The notes below the pieces were generated by a model. The model was given only the letters and a program-made list of their open reading frames with translations. It did not search any database and had not been told where the DNA came from. A program made the translations under genes and the position numbers. This document shows, in pieces, positions 50,403 to 59,296 of a stretch of 64,000 bases of DNA; the stretch's first letter is position 1; every line of letters starts with the position of its first letter. The stretch covers positions 7,626,001 to 7,690,000 of the forward strand of contig NZ_CP084058.1 of assembly GCF_020215645.1 (NCBI RefSeq), read 5' to 3'. This DNA is from Nonomuraea gerenzanensis (lineage in GTDB: Bacteria > Actinomycetota > Actinomycetes > Streptosporangiales > Streptosporangiaceae).

Positions 50403-51413
50403 CTACGGGCCGGTCAGGCGCCGCTCCCCCGCCGTGGTGATCACGTACACCTGCCAGCTGTAGTAGGCGTAGTAGGCGCGCGGGTCGCGTTCGATCTGGC
50501 GGGCGTGCAGGAGGATGGCGTCCACGTACGCCTGGGACGGGTTGTAGGCGTGCAGGGCCCGCTGGTAGTCGCGGGGCGCGCCGCTGGCCTTGAGGTAGTT
50601 GGCCGCGCCCATGACCGCGTCGCGCGGGTCGCGCACGTCGCCGCCCATCCCGTACGCCTTCCAGGTGGCGGGCATGAACTGCATGGGGCCCTGGGCGCCG
50701 ACGTGGCTGTCGGTGCGTACCCGGCCGAACTTGGTCTCCGCGAACATCACCGCCGCCAGCACCTCCCACTCCACCCCGAACCTGCGCTCGGCCTTCTTGA
50801 AGTGGCCGAGCAGCTCGCCGGCCGGGCGCGGCTGCTGCGTCCTGAAGACGGCGTCCGGCTTGATGGGGTGGGCCAGGGCGAGCAGCTCGCGGATCGCCGC
50901 CGTGTTGTCCCTGGCCTGCGCCGCCAGCGCGGCGGGCAGGCGGGCGAAGGTCTTGGTGGCCAGCCCGGGGTTGCGGGCGGCGTGGCGGTAGATGCGCTGC
51001 TGGTGCAGGGCCAGCAGCTCGAGGTCCTCCGGCGGCTCGCCGGGCGCGGGCTCGCCGCCCCGCGTCCAGGCGTCGATGGACGCGTTCAGCGCCTCGGTGG
51101 TCTTCTCCAGGGTCTCGGCCAGCTTCGCGGGGTTGCTGGGGATCTTCTCGTCGGGGGCCGGGAGCTGTTGCTCCTGGGACGGTGATGGCGCGGGGGCCGT
51201 GCTGGACGGCGGGGTGAATGGCTGCGTGGACGGCTGCGTGGACGGCTGCGTGGACGGCTGCGGGGACGGTGCGGTGGACGGCAGGGTGGGGGGCGGGCTG
51301 GACAGCCGGTTCGCCGGGGCCGGGCCGCACGCCGTCGCGCAGACGAGCACGCTGACGGGCAGGGCCGCCGCGGTCCAGGCGAGCCGTCGCGGGTGCTTCT
51401 GGCGTGCCTCCAT
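50403..51413 (-). CDS. Lytic transglycosylase (SLT/GH23-like)
   Basis: A 336-residue exported protein. A signal segment (LAWTAAALPVSVLVCATACGP) contains a Cys that could be lipidated, although the lipobox is poor. A Ser/Thr/Pro linker follows, including PSTQ repeats at residues 49-64. The C-terminal catalytic part has AVMFAETKFG with the catalytic Glu, SHVGAQGPMQFMPATWKAYG and YNPSQAYVDAIL, the goose-lysozyme/SLT pattern. It cleaves peptidoglycan between MurNAc and GlcNAc. ATG 51413 follows directly from the signal peptide logic. It converges with the unknown gene at 49824 and is downstream of the acyl-CoA dehydrogenase. Confidence 0.88.
   Translation of the reverse strand: MEARQKHPRRLAWTAAALPVSVLVCATACGPAPANRLSSPPPTLPSTAPSPQPSTQPSTQPSTQPFTPPSSTAPAPSPSQEQQLPAPDEKIPSNPAKLAETLEKTTEALNASIDAWTRGGEPAPGEPPEDLELLALHQQRIYRHAARNPGLATKTFARLPAALAAQARDNTAAIRELLALAHPIKPDAVFRTQQPRPAGELLGHFKKAERRFGVEWEVLAAVMFAETKFGRVRTDSHVGAQGPMQFMPATWKAYGMGGDVRDPRDAVMGAANYLKASGAPRDYQRALHAYNPSQAYVDAILLHARQIERDPRAYYAYYSWQVYVITTAGERRLTGP
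51221..51268. repeat. 12-bp tandem repeat in coding sequence, 4 units
   Basis: Four copies of GCTGCGTGGACG (the last GCTGCGGGGACG) encode the PSTQ repeats in the linker of the lytic transglycosylase. The 12-bp period keeps the reading frame, so copy number can change without a frameshift. Confidence 0.9.
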
Positions 51414-51450
51414 GGTGGGCCAACCTACCCGGTGCCGGGCGGCCTGATCA

Positions 51451-52776
51451 TCATTCGGCGGTTCCGGGGTCGCCGAGGGTGAGCTTGCCCGCGTACAGGA
51501 GGGTCGCCTCGGGGGTGAGGGGGTGGAACGTCCCCGCACGGACGTCGCGGTAGGCGCGTTCGAGGGGGGAGCGGCGGAAGTACGAGCCTCCGCCGGCCAG
51601 GTCCATGGCCAGGCCGACGACCTCCACGGCGGCCACGACGGCCTCCCGTTTGGCGATCATCACGGTGGCCAGGGTCTCCGGGGTGCAGGCGTAACCGGGG
51701 CCCAGCTCGTCCAACGCGCCGGCCAGCGCCCACCATGCGGTCCTGAGCCGCGCGTCCATGAGCCCGGCCAGCCGCTGCGCCGTCGGCGGCATCACCTGGG
51801 GGCGGGCGGCGGGCGAGGGGCCGGCGGCGTGGGGTGCGACGCCACCTCCGGCCTGGGGCGCAGCGCGGGTGGCGGCGCGGGTGGCGGCGCGGGTGGCGGC
51901 GCGGGTGGCGGCGCGGGTGGCGGCGCGGGTGGCGGCGCGGGTGAGGGCGCGGGTGACGGCGGTGTCGCGGGCCTGGGCGGCGATGCCGAGGTAGGTGGCG
52001 GCGATGACAGGCGCGAAGTGCACCTCGGCCGTGGTCAGCACGTCGCCGAACTCGCCCCACGGCCTCCTGGCGACGACGGCCTCCGCCGGGACGCGCACGT
52101 CCTCGAAGACCAGGTCGTGGCTGGCGGTGCCGCGCATGCCGAGCGTGTCCCAGGTCTCCTCCAGCCGCACGCCGGGCGACGGCAGCGGCACCGAGAAGTG
52201 CGCCACCTCGCACCCCGGCCCCGGCCGGCCGAGCACCGCGCAGGTGCTGATGGCGCCCGCCTCGGGAGCCTGGCTGCAGAAGACCTTGCGGCCGCTCACC
52301 CGCAGCGAGCCGTCGGCCTCGACGACGGCGGTCGTGTCCGGCCACAACCAGTCGGAGCCCCCGCTGGTGGCGATCACCAGCTCGCCGGAGCCGATCCGGC
52401 GCAGCATCCGCTCGGCGCCCGCAGCGCCCCTGGCGTGCAGGTAGGCCTGGTTGACCGTGCTGTGCAGGTGCATGGACACCGCCAGCGCCGTGGCCCCGTC
52501 GTGGCGGCCCAGCTCGGCCTGCGCGTAGCACACCTGCCGCAGGGACGCCCCCAGCCCGCCGAGCTCGACCGGCACGGGCAGGCGCAGGTAGCCGTTCGCG
52601 CGCATCGCCCGGTAGGCGGGGGCCACGAACGTGGCGTCCCGGTCGTGCTCGGCCGCGTGCCGCGCCGCCACCGCGCCGATCTCCGCCGCCAGCGGCACGA
52701 ACGCGTCGTCGCCGTCCCTGAGCGGCACCGGGTAGGTGCGGCGGGCCCGCCCGGGCGCCGCTGCTGTCGTCGCCAT
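51451..52776 (-). CDS. Acyl-CoA dehydrogenase family protein with ATRA-repeat insertion
   Basis: A 441-residue flavoprotein of the acyl-CoA dehydrogenase/oxidase superfamily. LRLPVPVELGGLGASLRQVC and IATSGGSDWLWPDTTAVVEADG are the N-terminal and FAD-binding parts, and LGMRGTASHDLVFEDVRVP precedes the C-terminal helix bundle (MDLAGGGSYFRRSPLERAYRD). The glutamate of medium-chain dehydrogenases is not obvious, and the variant may be a monooxygenase-like member of the DszC/SfnC group. Residues about 273-305 are an expanded ATRA repeat in the helical domain, followed by an Ala/Pro-rich insert. The ORF is intact, so the insertion is tolerated. A single-gene unit. Confidence 0.82.
   Translation of the reverse strand: MATTAAAPGRARRTYPVPLRDGDDAFVPLAAEIGAVAARHAAEHDRDATFVAPAYRAMRANGYLRLPVPVELGGLGASLRQVCYAQAELGRHDGATALAVSMHLHSTVNQAYLHARGAAGAERMLRRIGSGELVIATSGGSDWLWPDTTAVVEADGSLRVSGRKVFCSQAPEAGAISTCAVLGRPGPGCEVAHFSVPLPSPGVRLEETWDTLGMRGTASHDLVFEDVRVPAEAVVARRPWGEFGDVLTTAEVHFAPVIAATYLGIAAQARDTAVTRALTRAATRAATRAATRAATRAATRAATRAAPQAGGGVAPHAAGPSPAARPQVMPPTAQRLAGLMDARLRTAWWALAGALDELGPGYACTPETLATVMIAKREAVVAAVEVVGLAMDLAGGGSYFRRSPLERAYRDVRAGTFHPLTPEATLLYAGKLTLGDPGTAE
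51863..51958. repeat. 12-bp tandem repeat in the acyl-CoA dehydrogenase gene, 8 units
   Basis: Six exact GCGCGGGTGGCG units and two variants encode repeated Ala-Thr-Arg-Ala on the minus strand. The period is frame-preserving. Confidence 0.93.
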
Positions 52777-52891
52777 GGTGATCAGTCCCCTCCTGCTTCG
52801 TCCCTGCGGGAGCTAGAGAGGCGGTGGGGCGCCGGATTAGTACGAGGACCGCGCGGCGGGGATCGGGGGCCGGGGAGGGGACGGTCCCCGG

Positions 52892-53190
52892 TCACGCGTA
52901 CGGCGTCAGGAACGCCTTCGGGCGCAGTGCCCTGGCCACGATGCGCACGTCGCCGATCCAGCCGTGGAACCCCTGCCCGTACTTCGACGTACACGACAGT
53001 GCGGCGCGCGTCGTTGACCACGGCCACGTGCGTCCAGCGGCCCACCGGCAGGCGTGGCTCCATGAGGTGGAGTCGGCGTCGCGGCCGGTGGGGTCGGGCG
53101 ACCGGCCGCTGCTCTCGCCGGCGTCGCCGCTGCGGCCCTCCCCAGGAAGAACCTCCTGCTTGATCGTTACAGGGACGTAGTCTCCCTTCA
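52892..53190 (-). pseudogene. Remnant of a LamG/concanavalin-type protein, frameshifted
   Basis: Two minus-strand frames together give the end of a LamG domain. One carries VGRWTHVAVVNDARRTVVYV, and after a frame change the other carries GFHGWIGDVRIVARALRPKAFL, the typical last strands of such domains. An N-terminal piece (MKGDYVPVTIKQE) is in the second frame. Neither frame alone is a whole domain, and the region is much too short for a functional secreted protein. It is best explained as a decayed gene fragment. Frame-change positions are approximate (between about 52990 and 53050). Confidence 0.6.
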
Positions 53191-53433
53191 TGCCGGATGT
53201 CTCCTTCCTGCTCGTCTTCGTGATCACGCTCGGGGTTCCGGTGATGCTGGCGTGCTGCGCCACGATCCTCGCGGCGAAGGCGGCTCCTCGCGGGCGGCAT
53301 GGCAAGGTGCGGGCCGGCTACCTGTTCCAGGGCGCGACCGTGGCGGGAATGGGCCTCGTGGGGATGGCGATCGCCGCGCGGACCACGCTCGCGGACGGGT
53401 CGTACGACGACTTCGGCTCGGCGATGACCGAGC
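53190..53433 (+). pseudogene. 5' remnant of a small membrane protein gene
   Basis: From ATG 53190 the frame encodes MPDVSFLLVFVITLGVPVM, then AAKAAPRGRHGKVRAGYLFQG and ATVAGMGLVGMAIAARTTLADG, i.e. two hydrophobic segments in a roughly 80-residue unit. After SYDDFGSAMTE the frame becomes low-complexity Arg/Ala sequence typical of an out-of-frame shadow, while the permease frame starts in a +1 register at 53434. This looks like a junction created by deletion. No good ribosome site precedes the ATG. Confidence 0.45.
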
Positions 53434-54594
53434 TTGGCCGCGATCTTCAGCGCGGCGGTGTTCCTGCTCGGGCTCGGGCCCGCCGTCCCGTGGCTGCTCG
53501 GGGCGCTCGGGCGGCTGCCTGGGCCGCTCCAGGCGGCGGCCCGGCACCTGGCGGACGACCGGGCTCGCACGGCCCCCGCCGTGGCGACGACCATGGTGGC
53601 CACGGCGGTCACCGTCGCGCTGGCGATCGTCGCGCCCGCGCAGACCGCGCAGGACAGGGCGAACTACGAGCCCCGGGCCCAGCCGGGCGCGCTCGTCGTC
53701 CTGTTCGCACCGGAGCAGGCGGCGGCCACCGAGGCGGCCGTCCGGCGGGAGTCACCCGGCGTGCCGGTCGCCCGCGGCTACGAGGTGGCGACGGGGTATC
53801 TCGACGTGCTGGACGACAACGACCACGCCAGCAACATCGGCGACCGTGCGCTGCTCAGCTACCTCACCGGCGATCCATCGCCGCCCTACGACCCGGGCAC
53901 CGCCGTGGTGGTCGCGGAGGAGGCGGAATCCGGTCACACCGTGCGGTACCAGTACCATCTCTCCGACCCCGACGACTCCAGGACCAGGAGCATCCAGGCG
54001 ATCTCCGTCGAGCCCGCTCCCGGCGGCCTGGAGCGGGTGTTCGTACCCATGGAGTTCGTGCAGGGGTTGGGGCTGCGGCTCGACGTCGTGGCGCTGATCG
54101 TGGATCCCGCGCTGCATCGCGCCTCGGCGGCCGATCGGGACCGGCTCGCCGGACTGCTGGGCGATCGTGTCGAGGTGTACCTGGAGCAGGGGTTCCGGGA
54201 CACGGGCGGCTGGCGGTACCTCGCCGCGATCCTCGCGCTCGTCGGCCTCGCCGGGGCCCTGGTGGCCACGGCGCGGTCGGAGCGCCCGCGGGTCCTGCGC
54301 CGGCTCGGCTCCCCGCGGCTGCTCACCGCCTGCCGGGCGGCCCTGGCGGCGGCCTGCGGCACGGTGGCCGGCGTGCCGGCCGGGTGCGTGATCGGCCTGC
54401 TGCTGGCCTGGCCCTTCACCACCTCGATCGGGTGGGACGTGGCGCCGCGGGTGCCGTTCGAGACGCCGTGGGCGCTGATCGGGCTGCCGGCCGTGGCGAT
54501 GCCGCTGCTGGCGGGGCTGGGCGGGCTGCTCGTCAGGAAGCCGACATCCGGTCGCGGATGGCGTCCACGTGCGTCATCGCCGGCGTCGCCGTGA
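53434..54594 (+). pseudogene. Truncated FtsX-like ABC transporter permease
   Basis: About 386 codons encode only the C-terminal half of a macrolide-exporter/FtsX-type permease. It has a hydrophobic stretch (AAVFLLGLGPAVPWLLGALG), the conserved ARHLADDRARTAPAVATTMVATAVTVAL transmembrane region, an extracytoplasmic domain, and a final pair of helices (LAAILALVGLAGALVATARS and VIGLLLAWPFTTSIGW). The N-terminal FtsX module and any ATPase gene are absent, and it starts with TTG without a ribosome site. Its 3' end overlaps the convergent antiporter gene by 62 bp. It is probably a pseudogene, although expression of the half-protein cannot be excluded. Confidence 0.65.
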
Positions 54595-55777
54595 CGCCGT
54601 GCAGCACCACCGAGGCCACCACCGTGAACCCGGTGACCGCCCACAGCTCCTCCGCCGGTACGCCGAAGTCGGCCTGCCCCAGCGCGTACGCCAGGTAGAA
54701 CAGCGACCCGATCCCCCGGATGCCGAAGAACGAGATCGCCAGCCGTTCCCTCGGCCCCGCCGGGCCGCCCCACTGCACCAGCCAGCCCGCCAGCGGCCGG
54801 ATGACGAGCAGCAGCAGGAGGCCGACGGCGGCGCCGCGCCAGGTGAGCGCGGCCAGGCCGCCGGTCGCCACGAAGCCGCCGAGCAGGAGCAGCAGCCAGG
54901 CCGTGAGCAGGCGTTCGATCTGCTCGACGAAGCCGTGCAGGACGTTGTTGTAGCCGTGGCCGTGCTCGGCGCTCCTGATCGCGCACGCGGTGACGAACAC
55001 CGCGACGAACCCGTACCCCTGCGCCAGCTCCGTCACCCCGTACGCGAGGAACGTGCAGGCCAGCGCGACGAAGCCGTCGCGGCGCTCCGACAGGCGCAGC
55101 CCGTCGGACCTGGCGCGGAAGAACAGCCGGCCGAGCAGGCGGCCGATCAGGAGTCCCAGGACGGCGCCCGCCGCCGTCCGGTAGAGCACGTCCACCAGCG
55201 CCCACTCCCCCGCCCAGCCCGCCGTGCCGGCGGCGACGGCGATCGCCGCGTACACGATCGGGAAGGCCAGCCCGTCGTTGAGCCCCGCCTCCGAGGTCAG
55301 CGCGAAGCGGACCTCGTCGTCGGCGTTCTGGGCGTCCACGGGCTCGCCCACGTGCACGTCCGAGGCGAGCACCGGGTCGGTGGGCGCGAGCACGGCGCCG
55401 AGCAGCAGCGCGGCGGCGATCGGCCAGCCCGGCAGGGCCAGGGCCGCGGCGGCCACCCCGGCCACGGTGAGCGGCATGCCCAGGGCGAGCAGCCGCCAGG
55501 TGGTGGACCAGCCGCGCGCGCCGGTGCGGCGGTTGATCGCCAGGCCGGCGCCCATGAGGGAGATGACCACGCACAGCTCGGTGATGTGCTCCAGGGCCGT
55601 GCGGTGGGCGATCGGGTCGGGCTCCGGTAAGCCGATGGGCAGGGCGAACAGGAGCACCCCGGCGAGCAGATAGACCAGGGGGAGGGAGACGGCGCGGCGG
55701 TCGAGGTACTCGGGGAGGATCGCGGCGAGCAGTGCGGCGGCGCCCCCGAGGGCCAGGATGAGGTCGAGGGTGGACAT
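54533..55777 (-). CDS. Cation:proton antiporter, CPA1 (NhaP-type)
   Basis: A 414-residue membrane protein with about 12 helices. The ion-binding region has LLLGAVLAPTDPVLASDV and SEAGLNDGLAFPIVYAAI, the ND-type acidic pair of CPA1 antiporters, and later FFGIRGIGSLFYLAYAL. It exchanges Na+ or K+ for protons. There is no long cytoplasmic C-terminal domain. Start at ATG 55777. It is a monocistronic unit on the minus strand, and its 3' end overlaps the truncated permease. Confidence 0.9.
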   Translation of the reverse strand: MSTLDLILALGGAAALLAAILPEYLDRRAVSLPLVYLLAGVLLFALPIGLPEPDPIAHRTALEHITELCVVISLMGAGLAINRRTGARGWSTTWRLLALGMPLTVAGVAAAALALPGWPIAAALLLGAVLAPTDPVLASDVHVGEPVDAQNADDEVRFALTSEAGLNDGLAFPIVYAAIAVAAGTAGWAGEWALVDVLYRTAAGAVLGLLIGRLLGRLFFRARSDGLRLSERRDGFVALACTFLAYGVTELAQGYGFVAVFVTACAIRSAEHGHGYNNVLHGFVEQIERLLTAWLLLLLGGFVATGGLAALTWRGAAVGLLLLLVIRPLAGWLVQWGGPAGPRERLAISFFGIRGIGSLFYLAYALGQADFGVPAEELWAVTGFTVVASVVLHGVTATPAMTHVDAIRDRMSAS

Positions 55778-55843
55778 CGCCGCCCCCTCTGCCCGAAAGA
55801 TCGCGAAATATCCCTTTATGGAGGGCCTGTCTAGGAGCCGGCC

Positions 55844-55870
55844 GGCCTCCCCGCTGGGTGTGGGGAGGCC
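55844..55870 (-). terminator. Hairpin terminator after the sugar dehydrogenase
   Basis: GGCCTCCCC and GGGGAGGCC arms pair perfectly around a 9-nt loop, 26 bp past the stop codon of the minus-strand dehydrogenase gene. No U-tract. Confidence 0.6.
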
Positions 55871-55895
55871 GACGGTGCCCGTCGCTGAGGGCGGG

Positions 55896-58800
55896 TCAGG
55901 TCTGGCGCAGCCGCTCGATCAGCGCGTCGGCGTCGCGGACCAGGGCCGATCTGACCGCCGCGTCCCGCACGTTCCCGCGCTTCTCGGCGATCTTCACGAA
56001 CCGCTCGAGCGCCGCGATCGCGAGCGCCCGCTTGCCCTTCTTCTCGTGCCGCTCGGCCTGCGCGAGCTGCTCCTGCAGGTCGGCGGCGGCCCGCCAGGTG
56101 ATCGCCCCGCTCTGCCGGAAGCGGGAGACCAGCACCCGCACGTCCGCGTACGAGGTGGTCGTCGAGAACGTCACGGTCGTGGTCGCGGTCCGGCCGGCCT
56201 GGTCGGTGACGGTGCCCGTGAGCCGGTGCTCGCCGAGCGGCAGCGTCCACAACGCCACCGGCTTGCCGGAGCCGATCGCGGCGCCGTCGAGCTCCGCCGT
56301 GACCCCGGCCACGCCCGACACCGTGTCGGCGCCGGTCAGGACGGGGGTGAGGGTGGCGGAGTCGCCGTGGGGGCCGGGCTCCACGCCGGTGACCGTCAGC
56401 GTCGGGTTCGACTTGTCGATCTTGACGGTGAGGGTGCCGACCGCCGAGACGTTGCCGCCGTTGTCGGTGGCCCGGTAGCGGACCTGCCTGGCGCCCTCGG
56501 CGCTGAGCGTGACGGGGTTGTTGGCGTTGGACCAGGTGGCGCCGTCCAGGGAGTACTGGCGCGAGGCGACCGTGCCGTTGTCGGTGGCGGTGACGGCGAG
56601 CGTGACGTTGCCGGTGTACCAGCCGTTCGCGCCGTCCGGCTGGGCCGGGGTGAGGGTCGCGGAGACGACCGGCGGGGTGGTGTCGGCGACGCCGCCGCCC
56701 TGGAAGGTGAACGCGTCCACCTCCACGCCGCCCGAGGAGGTGACGTACAGGCGGCCGGTGCCCTCCGGCAGGCCGGTGAGCGGCGTGGTGACCGTCTGCC
56801 AGCCGTCGCCCGCCGGGACGGTCACGGTGGCGAACGGCTCGGCCGCCGGCGACTTCCACCGCAGCGCCAGCGTGCCCGCCCCCGAGGCCCTGGTCTGGAC
56901 GCCGGTGATGCCGGCGAAGTGCACCGGGTCGTAGACGATCCAGTCGCCGGCGTCGAACGAGGTGACCTTGGCCTTGGCGGAGGCCGTGTCGTCGGCGGTC
57001 TCGGTGACGCCGCTGCTCTCGTCGGCGTGCTCGGCCTGCGCCAGCTTGGGGTTGAGGGTGAGCGCGGCCTCGCCGAGCGCGCCGGGGATGGAGCCGGCGC
57101 CGTTGTCGCGGTAGCTGACGACGACCACGCCGTAGATGTTCTCGGTCTCGCCGTGCTCGGGCGCGCTGGCCGGAGTGGGCCAGGCGCCCGCGCAGCCGGT
57201 GCCGAGCGTCTCCGGGTGCGCGTGCGTGTCGTGCCCGAGGCCGAACGTCCACTGCACCCGAGAGCACACCGGGTTGTCCCCGTCCTCGGCGTCGGACACC
57301 CCGATCTGGTACGGCAGCGCGTTCCCCCAGTCGAAGAACCCGCCGTTCGGCGGCGCCTTGACGGTCACCACGGGCGCGGTGTTGCCCACGGTGATCTCGA
57401 CGGAGGTCAGTCCGGCCCGGCCGCCGGAGTCGGTGACGCGCAGCCGCGCCGCGTACTGGCCCAGCTCGGTGTAGGTGTGGGTGGCGGTGACGCCGGTGGC
57501 GTCGAAGTCGCCGTCGCCGTCGAAGTCCCACTCGTAGGTCAGCGTGCCCGGCTCGGTGTCGGTGGAGGCGGTGGCGTCGAAGGCCACGGTGAGCGGCGCG
57601 GCGCTGCTGGAGGTGCGGTCCGCCGCGATCCTGGCCTGCGGGGTCTTGTTGGCCGGGGTGTAGTCGATGCGGTAGAGGCCGGCGTCGGGGTTGGCGCGGA
57701 AGAAGCCGTCGCCGTACTCCAGCACGTACAGGGAGCCGTCGGGGCCGAACTCCAGGTCCATCGGGCTGTCGGTGATGGGCTGCGCCGCCGTGCGCAGCGC
57801 GCTGTTGGGCAGGAAGTGCTCGATCGCGGTGACCGGGCCGTCCGCGCCGGTGAAGGTGAAGGCCGCCAGGTAGTCCTGGGAGAACTCGGCGAAGAACGCC
57901 TTGCCGTCCCAGTACGCGGGCAGCTTGCCCGGCGCCGGGTTGTCCGGGTCGTAGTGGTAGACCGGGCCGCCCATCGGGCCCTGGCCGGTCTGCGGGTCGA
58001 AGTCGGTGAGCCCGGCCCAGGCGGCGGGCTGGTGGGTGTTGTTGTCGCCGTAGTACAGGTCGGCGGGCACGGCGGGCGGGAGCTGGGCCAGGCCGGTGTT
58101 CCAGCGCGAGGTGTTGCGCGGGCCTGCGGCGCAGTCGAACCACGGGCCCGGCTGGGCGGTCGCGAAGTTCCAGTCGTTGTAGTTGAAGTCGTCACCCGTG
58201 CAGTACGGCCAGCCGCTGTTCATCGGCTTGGTGAGCGGGGTGATGTTCCACTCGACGTACCCCATGGGCCCCCTGGCGGGGTCGCCGGTGCCGGCGTCGG
58301 GTCCGTAGTCGGCCCAGGACAGGGTGCCGGTCTCGGCGTCCACGTCCATCCTGAACGGGTTGCGCACGCCGGTCACGAAGATCTCCGGCCTGGTGCCGGC
58401 CGTGCCCGGCGCGAACAGGTTGCCCTCCGGGACCGTGTACGTGCCGTCCGCCGCCACCTTGATGCGCAGGATCTTGCCGCGCAGGTCGTTGCTGTTGCCC
58501 GCGCCGCGCCGGGCGTCGAGGCCCGGGTTCATGCCGGGCGCGTCGTTGTTGGGCGCCATGCCGTTGGCGCCCGGCGTGCCGGCGGGGGTGTTGTCGCCGG
58601 TGGCGAGGTAGAGGTTGCCGTCGGCGTCCCAGTCGAGGTCGCCGGCGACGTGGCAGCACTGGCCGCGCTGCGTCTCGACCTTGATGATGACCTGCTCGGT
58701 GGACAGGTCCAGGGCGCTGCCCGTCCACTTGAAGCGGGAGAGCTGGTTGTAGCCCTTCCACTGGTTCCAGTACGTCTCGTCCGCCCCTGCGGGCAGCGTG

Positions 58801-59192
58801 TTCGGCGCGGAGCCGGCGGGGGTGGCCTCGGGGTAGGGCGCCGTCATCGTCCTGGGCGCGTAGTAGAGGTAGACCCACTTGTTCTGGTCGAAGGCGGGGT
58901 CGAGGGCGATCGTCTGCAGGCCGTCCTCGGAGTTGGCGTAGACCGGGACGGTGTTGATGATCCTGGTGACGCCGGTGGCGGGGTCGGTCAGCCGGATGTC
59001 GCCGTTGCGGGCGGTGTGCAGCACCCGCCGGTCGGGCAGGACGGCCAGGTCGATCGGCTCGCCGACGTTCTTGGTGAGGGTGATCTTCTCGTAGCTGGAC
59101 CACGTGGTGGCCGGGTCGTGCGCCTGGGCGGGTAAGGACAGGCAGGCGCCGGCCAGCACGAGGCCGCCGAGCACCGCGAGGGTACGCTGCAT
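55896..59192 (-). CDS. Secreted PQQ-type sugar dehydrogenase with PKD, CBM-like and FIMAH-like domains
   Basis: A 1098-residue exported protein. A signal peptide (1-24) leads to a glucose/sorbosone dehydrogenase beta-propeller (about 30-510; GEPIDLAVLPDRRVLHTARNG, CCHVAGDLDWDADGNLYLATGD, EIFVTGVRNPFRMDVD, MDLEFGPDGSLYVLEYG). It is followed by a PKD domain (about 515-600, LTYEWDFDGDGDFDATG). Further parts are a CBM6-like module (about 735-830), an Ig-like region with GWYTGNVTLAVTATDNGT (about 840-925), another Ig-like stretch, and a C-terminal helical FIMAH-like domain (about 1010-1098). Such enzymes oxidise sugars bound to polysaccharide outside the cell. It lies with a Tat-exported sugar-isomerase-like gene and a ROK regulator, all minus strand, suggesting one catabolic unit. 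Confidence 0.88.
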   Translation of the reverse strand: MQRTLAVLGGLVLAGACLSLPAQAHDPATTWSSYEKITLTKNVGEPIDLAVLPDRRVLHTARNGDIRLTDPATGVTRIINTVPVYANSEDGLQTIALDPAFDQNKWVYLYYAPRTMTAPYPEATPAGSAPNTLPAGADETYWNQWKGYNQLSRFKWTGSALDLSTEQVIIKVETQRGQCCHVAGDLDWDADGNLYLATGDNTPAGTPGANGMAPNNDAPGMNPGLDARRGAGNSNDLRGKILRIKVAADGTYTVPEGNLFAPGTAGTRPEIFVTGVRNPFRMDVDAETGTLSWADYGPDAGTGDPARGPMGYVEWNITPLTKPMNSGWPYCTGDDFNYNDWNFATAQPGPWFDCAAGPRNTSRWNTGLAQLPPAVPADLYYGDNNTHQPAAWAGLTDFDPQTGQGPMGGPVYHYDPDNPAPGKLPAYWDGKAFFAEFSQDYLAAFTFTGADGPVTAIEHFLPNSALRTAAQPITDSPMDLEFGPDGSLYVLEYGDGFFRANPDAGLYRIDYTPANKTPQARIAADRTSSSAAPLTVAFDATASTDTEPGTLTYEWDFDGDGDFDATGVTATHTYTELGQYAARLRVTDSGGRAGLTSVEITVGNTAPVVTVKAPPNGGFFDWGNALPYQIGVSDAEDGDNPVCSRVQWTFGLGHDTHAHPETLGTGCAGAWPTPASAPEHGETENIYGVVVVSYRDNGAGSIPGALGEAALTLNPKLAQAEHADESSGVTETADDTASAKAKVTSFDAGDWIVYDPVHFAGITGVQTRASGAGTLALRWKSPAAEPFATVTVPAGDGWQTVTTPLTGLPEGTGRLYVTSSGGVEVDAFTFQGGGVADTTPPVVSATLTPAQPDGANGWYTGNVTLAVTATDNGTVASRQYSLDGATWSNANNPVTLSAEGARQVRYRATDNGGNVSAVGTLTVKIDKSNPTLTVTGVEPGPHGDSATLTPVLTGADTVSGVAGVTAELDGAAIGSGKPVALWTLPLGEHRLTGTVTDQAGRTATTTVTFSTTTSYADVRVLVSRFRQSGAITWRAAADLQEQLAQAERHEKKGKRALAIAALERFVKIAEKRGNVRDAAVRSALVRDADALIERLRQT

Positions 59193-59296
59193 GGTGATGC
59201 TGCTCCTAGGACGAGGAGTGTCAGAGCCCGGGCCGCCACGCCCGCCGCGCCAACGGCGGGGTCGTCGTGGCGGTCCGGTTCCGTGTCAGGTCCGCC

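Noticed and set aside
51340..51413. Lipoprotein assignment for the lytic transglycosylase
   Set aside because: The Cys in CATACGP follows a signal-like helix, but position -3 is Ala and the lipobox is weak. Left as a possibility only.
55758..59135. 1125-codon open frame on the plus strand
   Set aside because: Antisense shadow of the secreted sugar dehydrogenase with low-complexity Gly/Val/Arg composition and no ribosome site.
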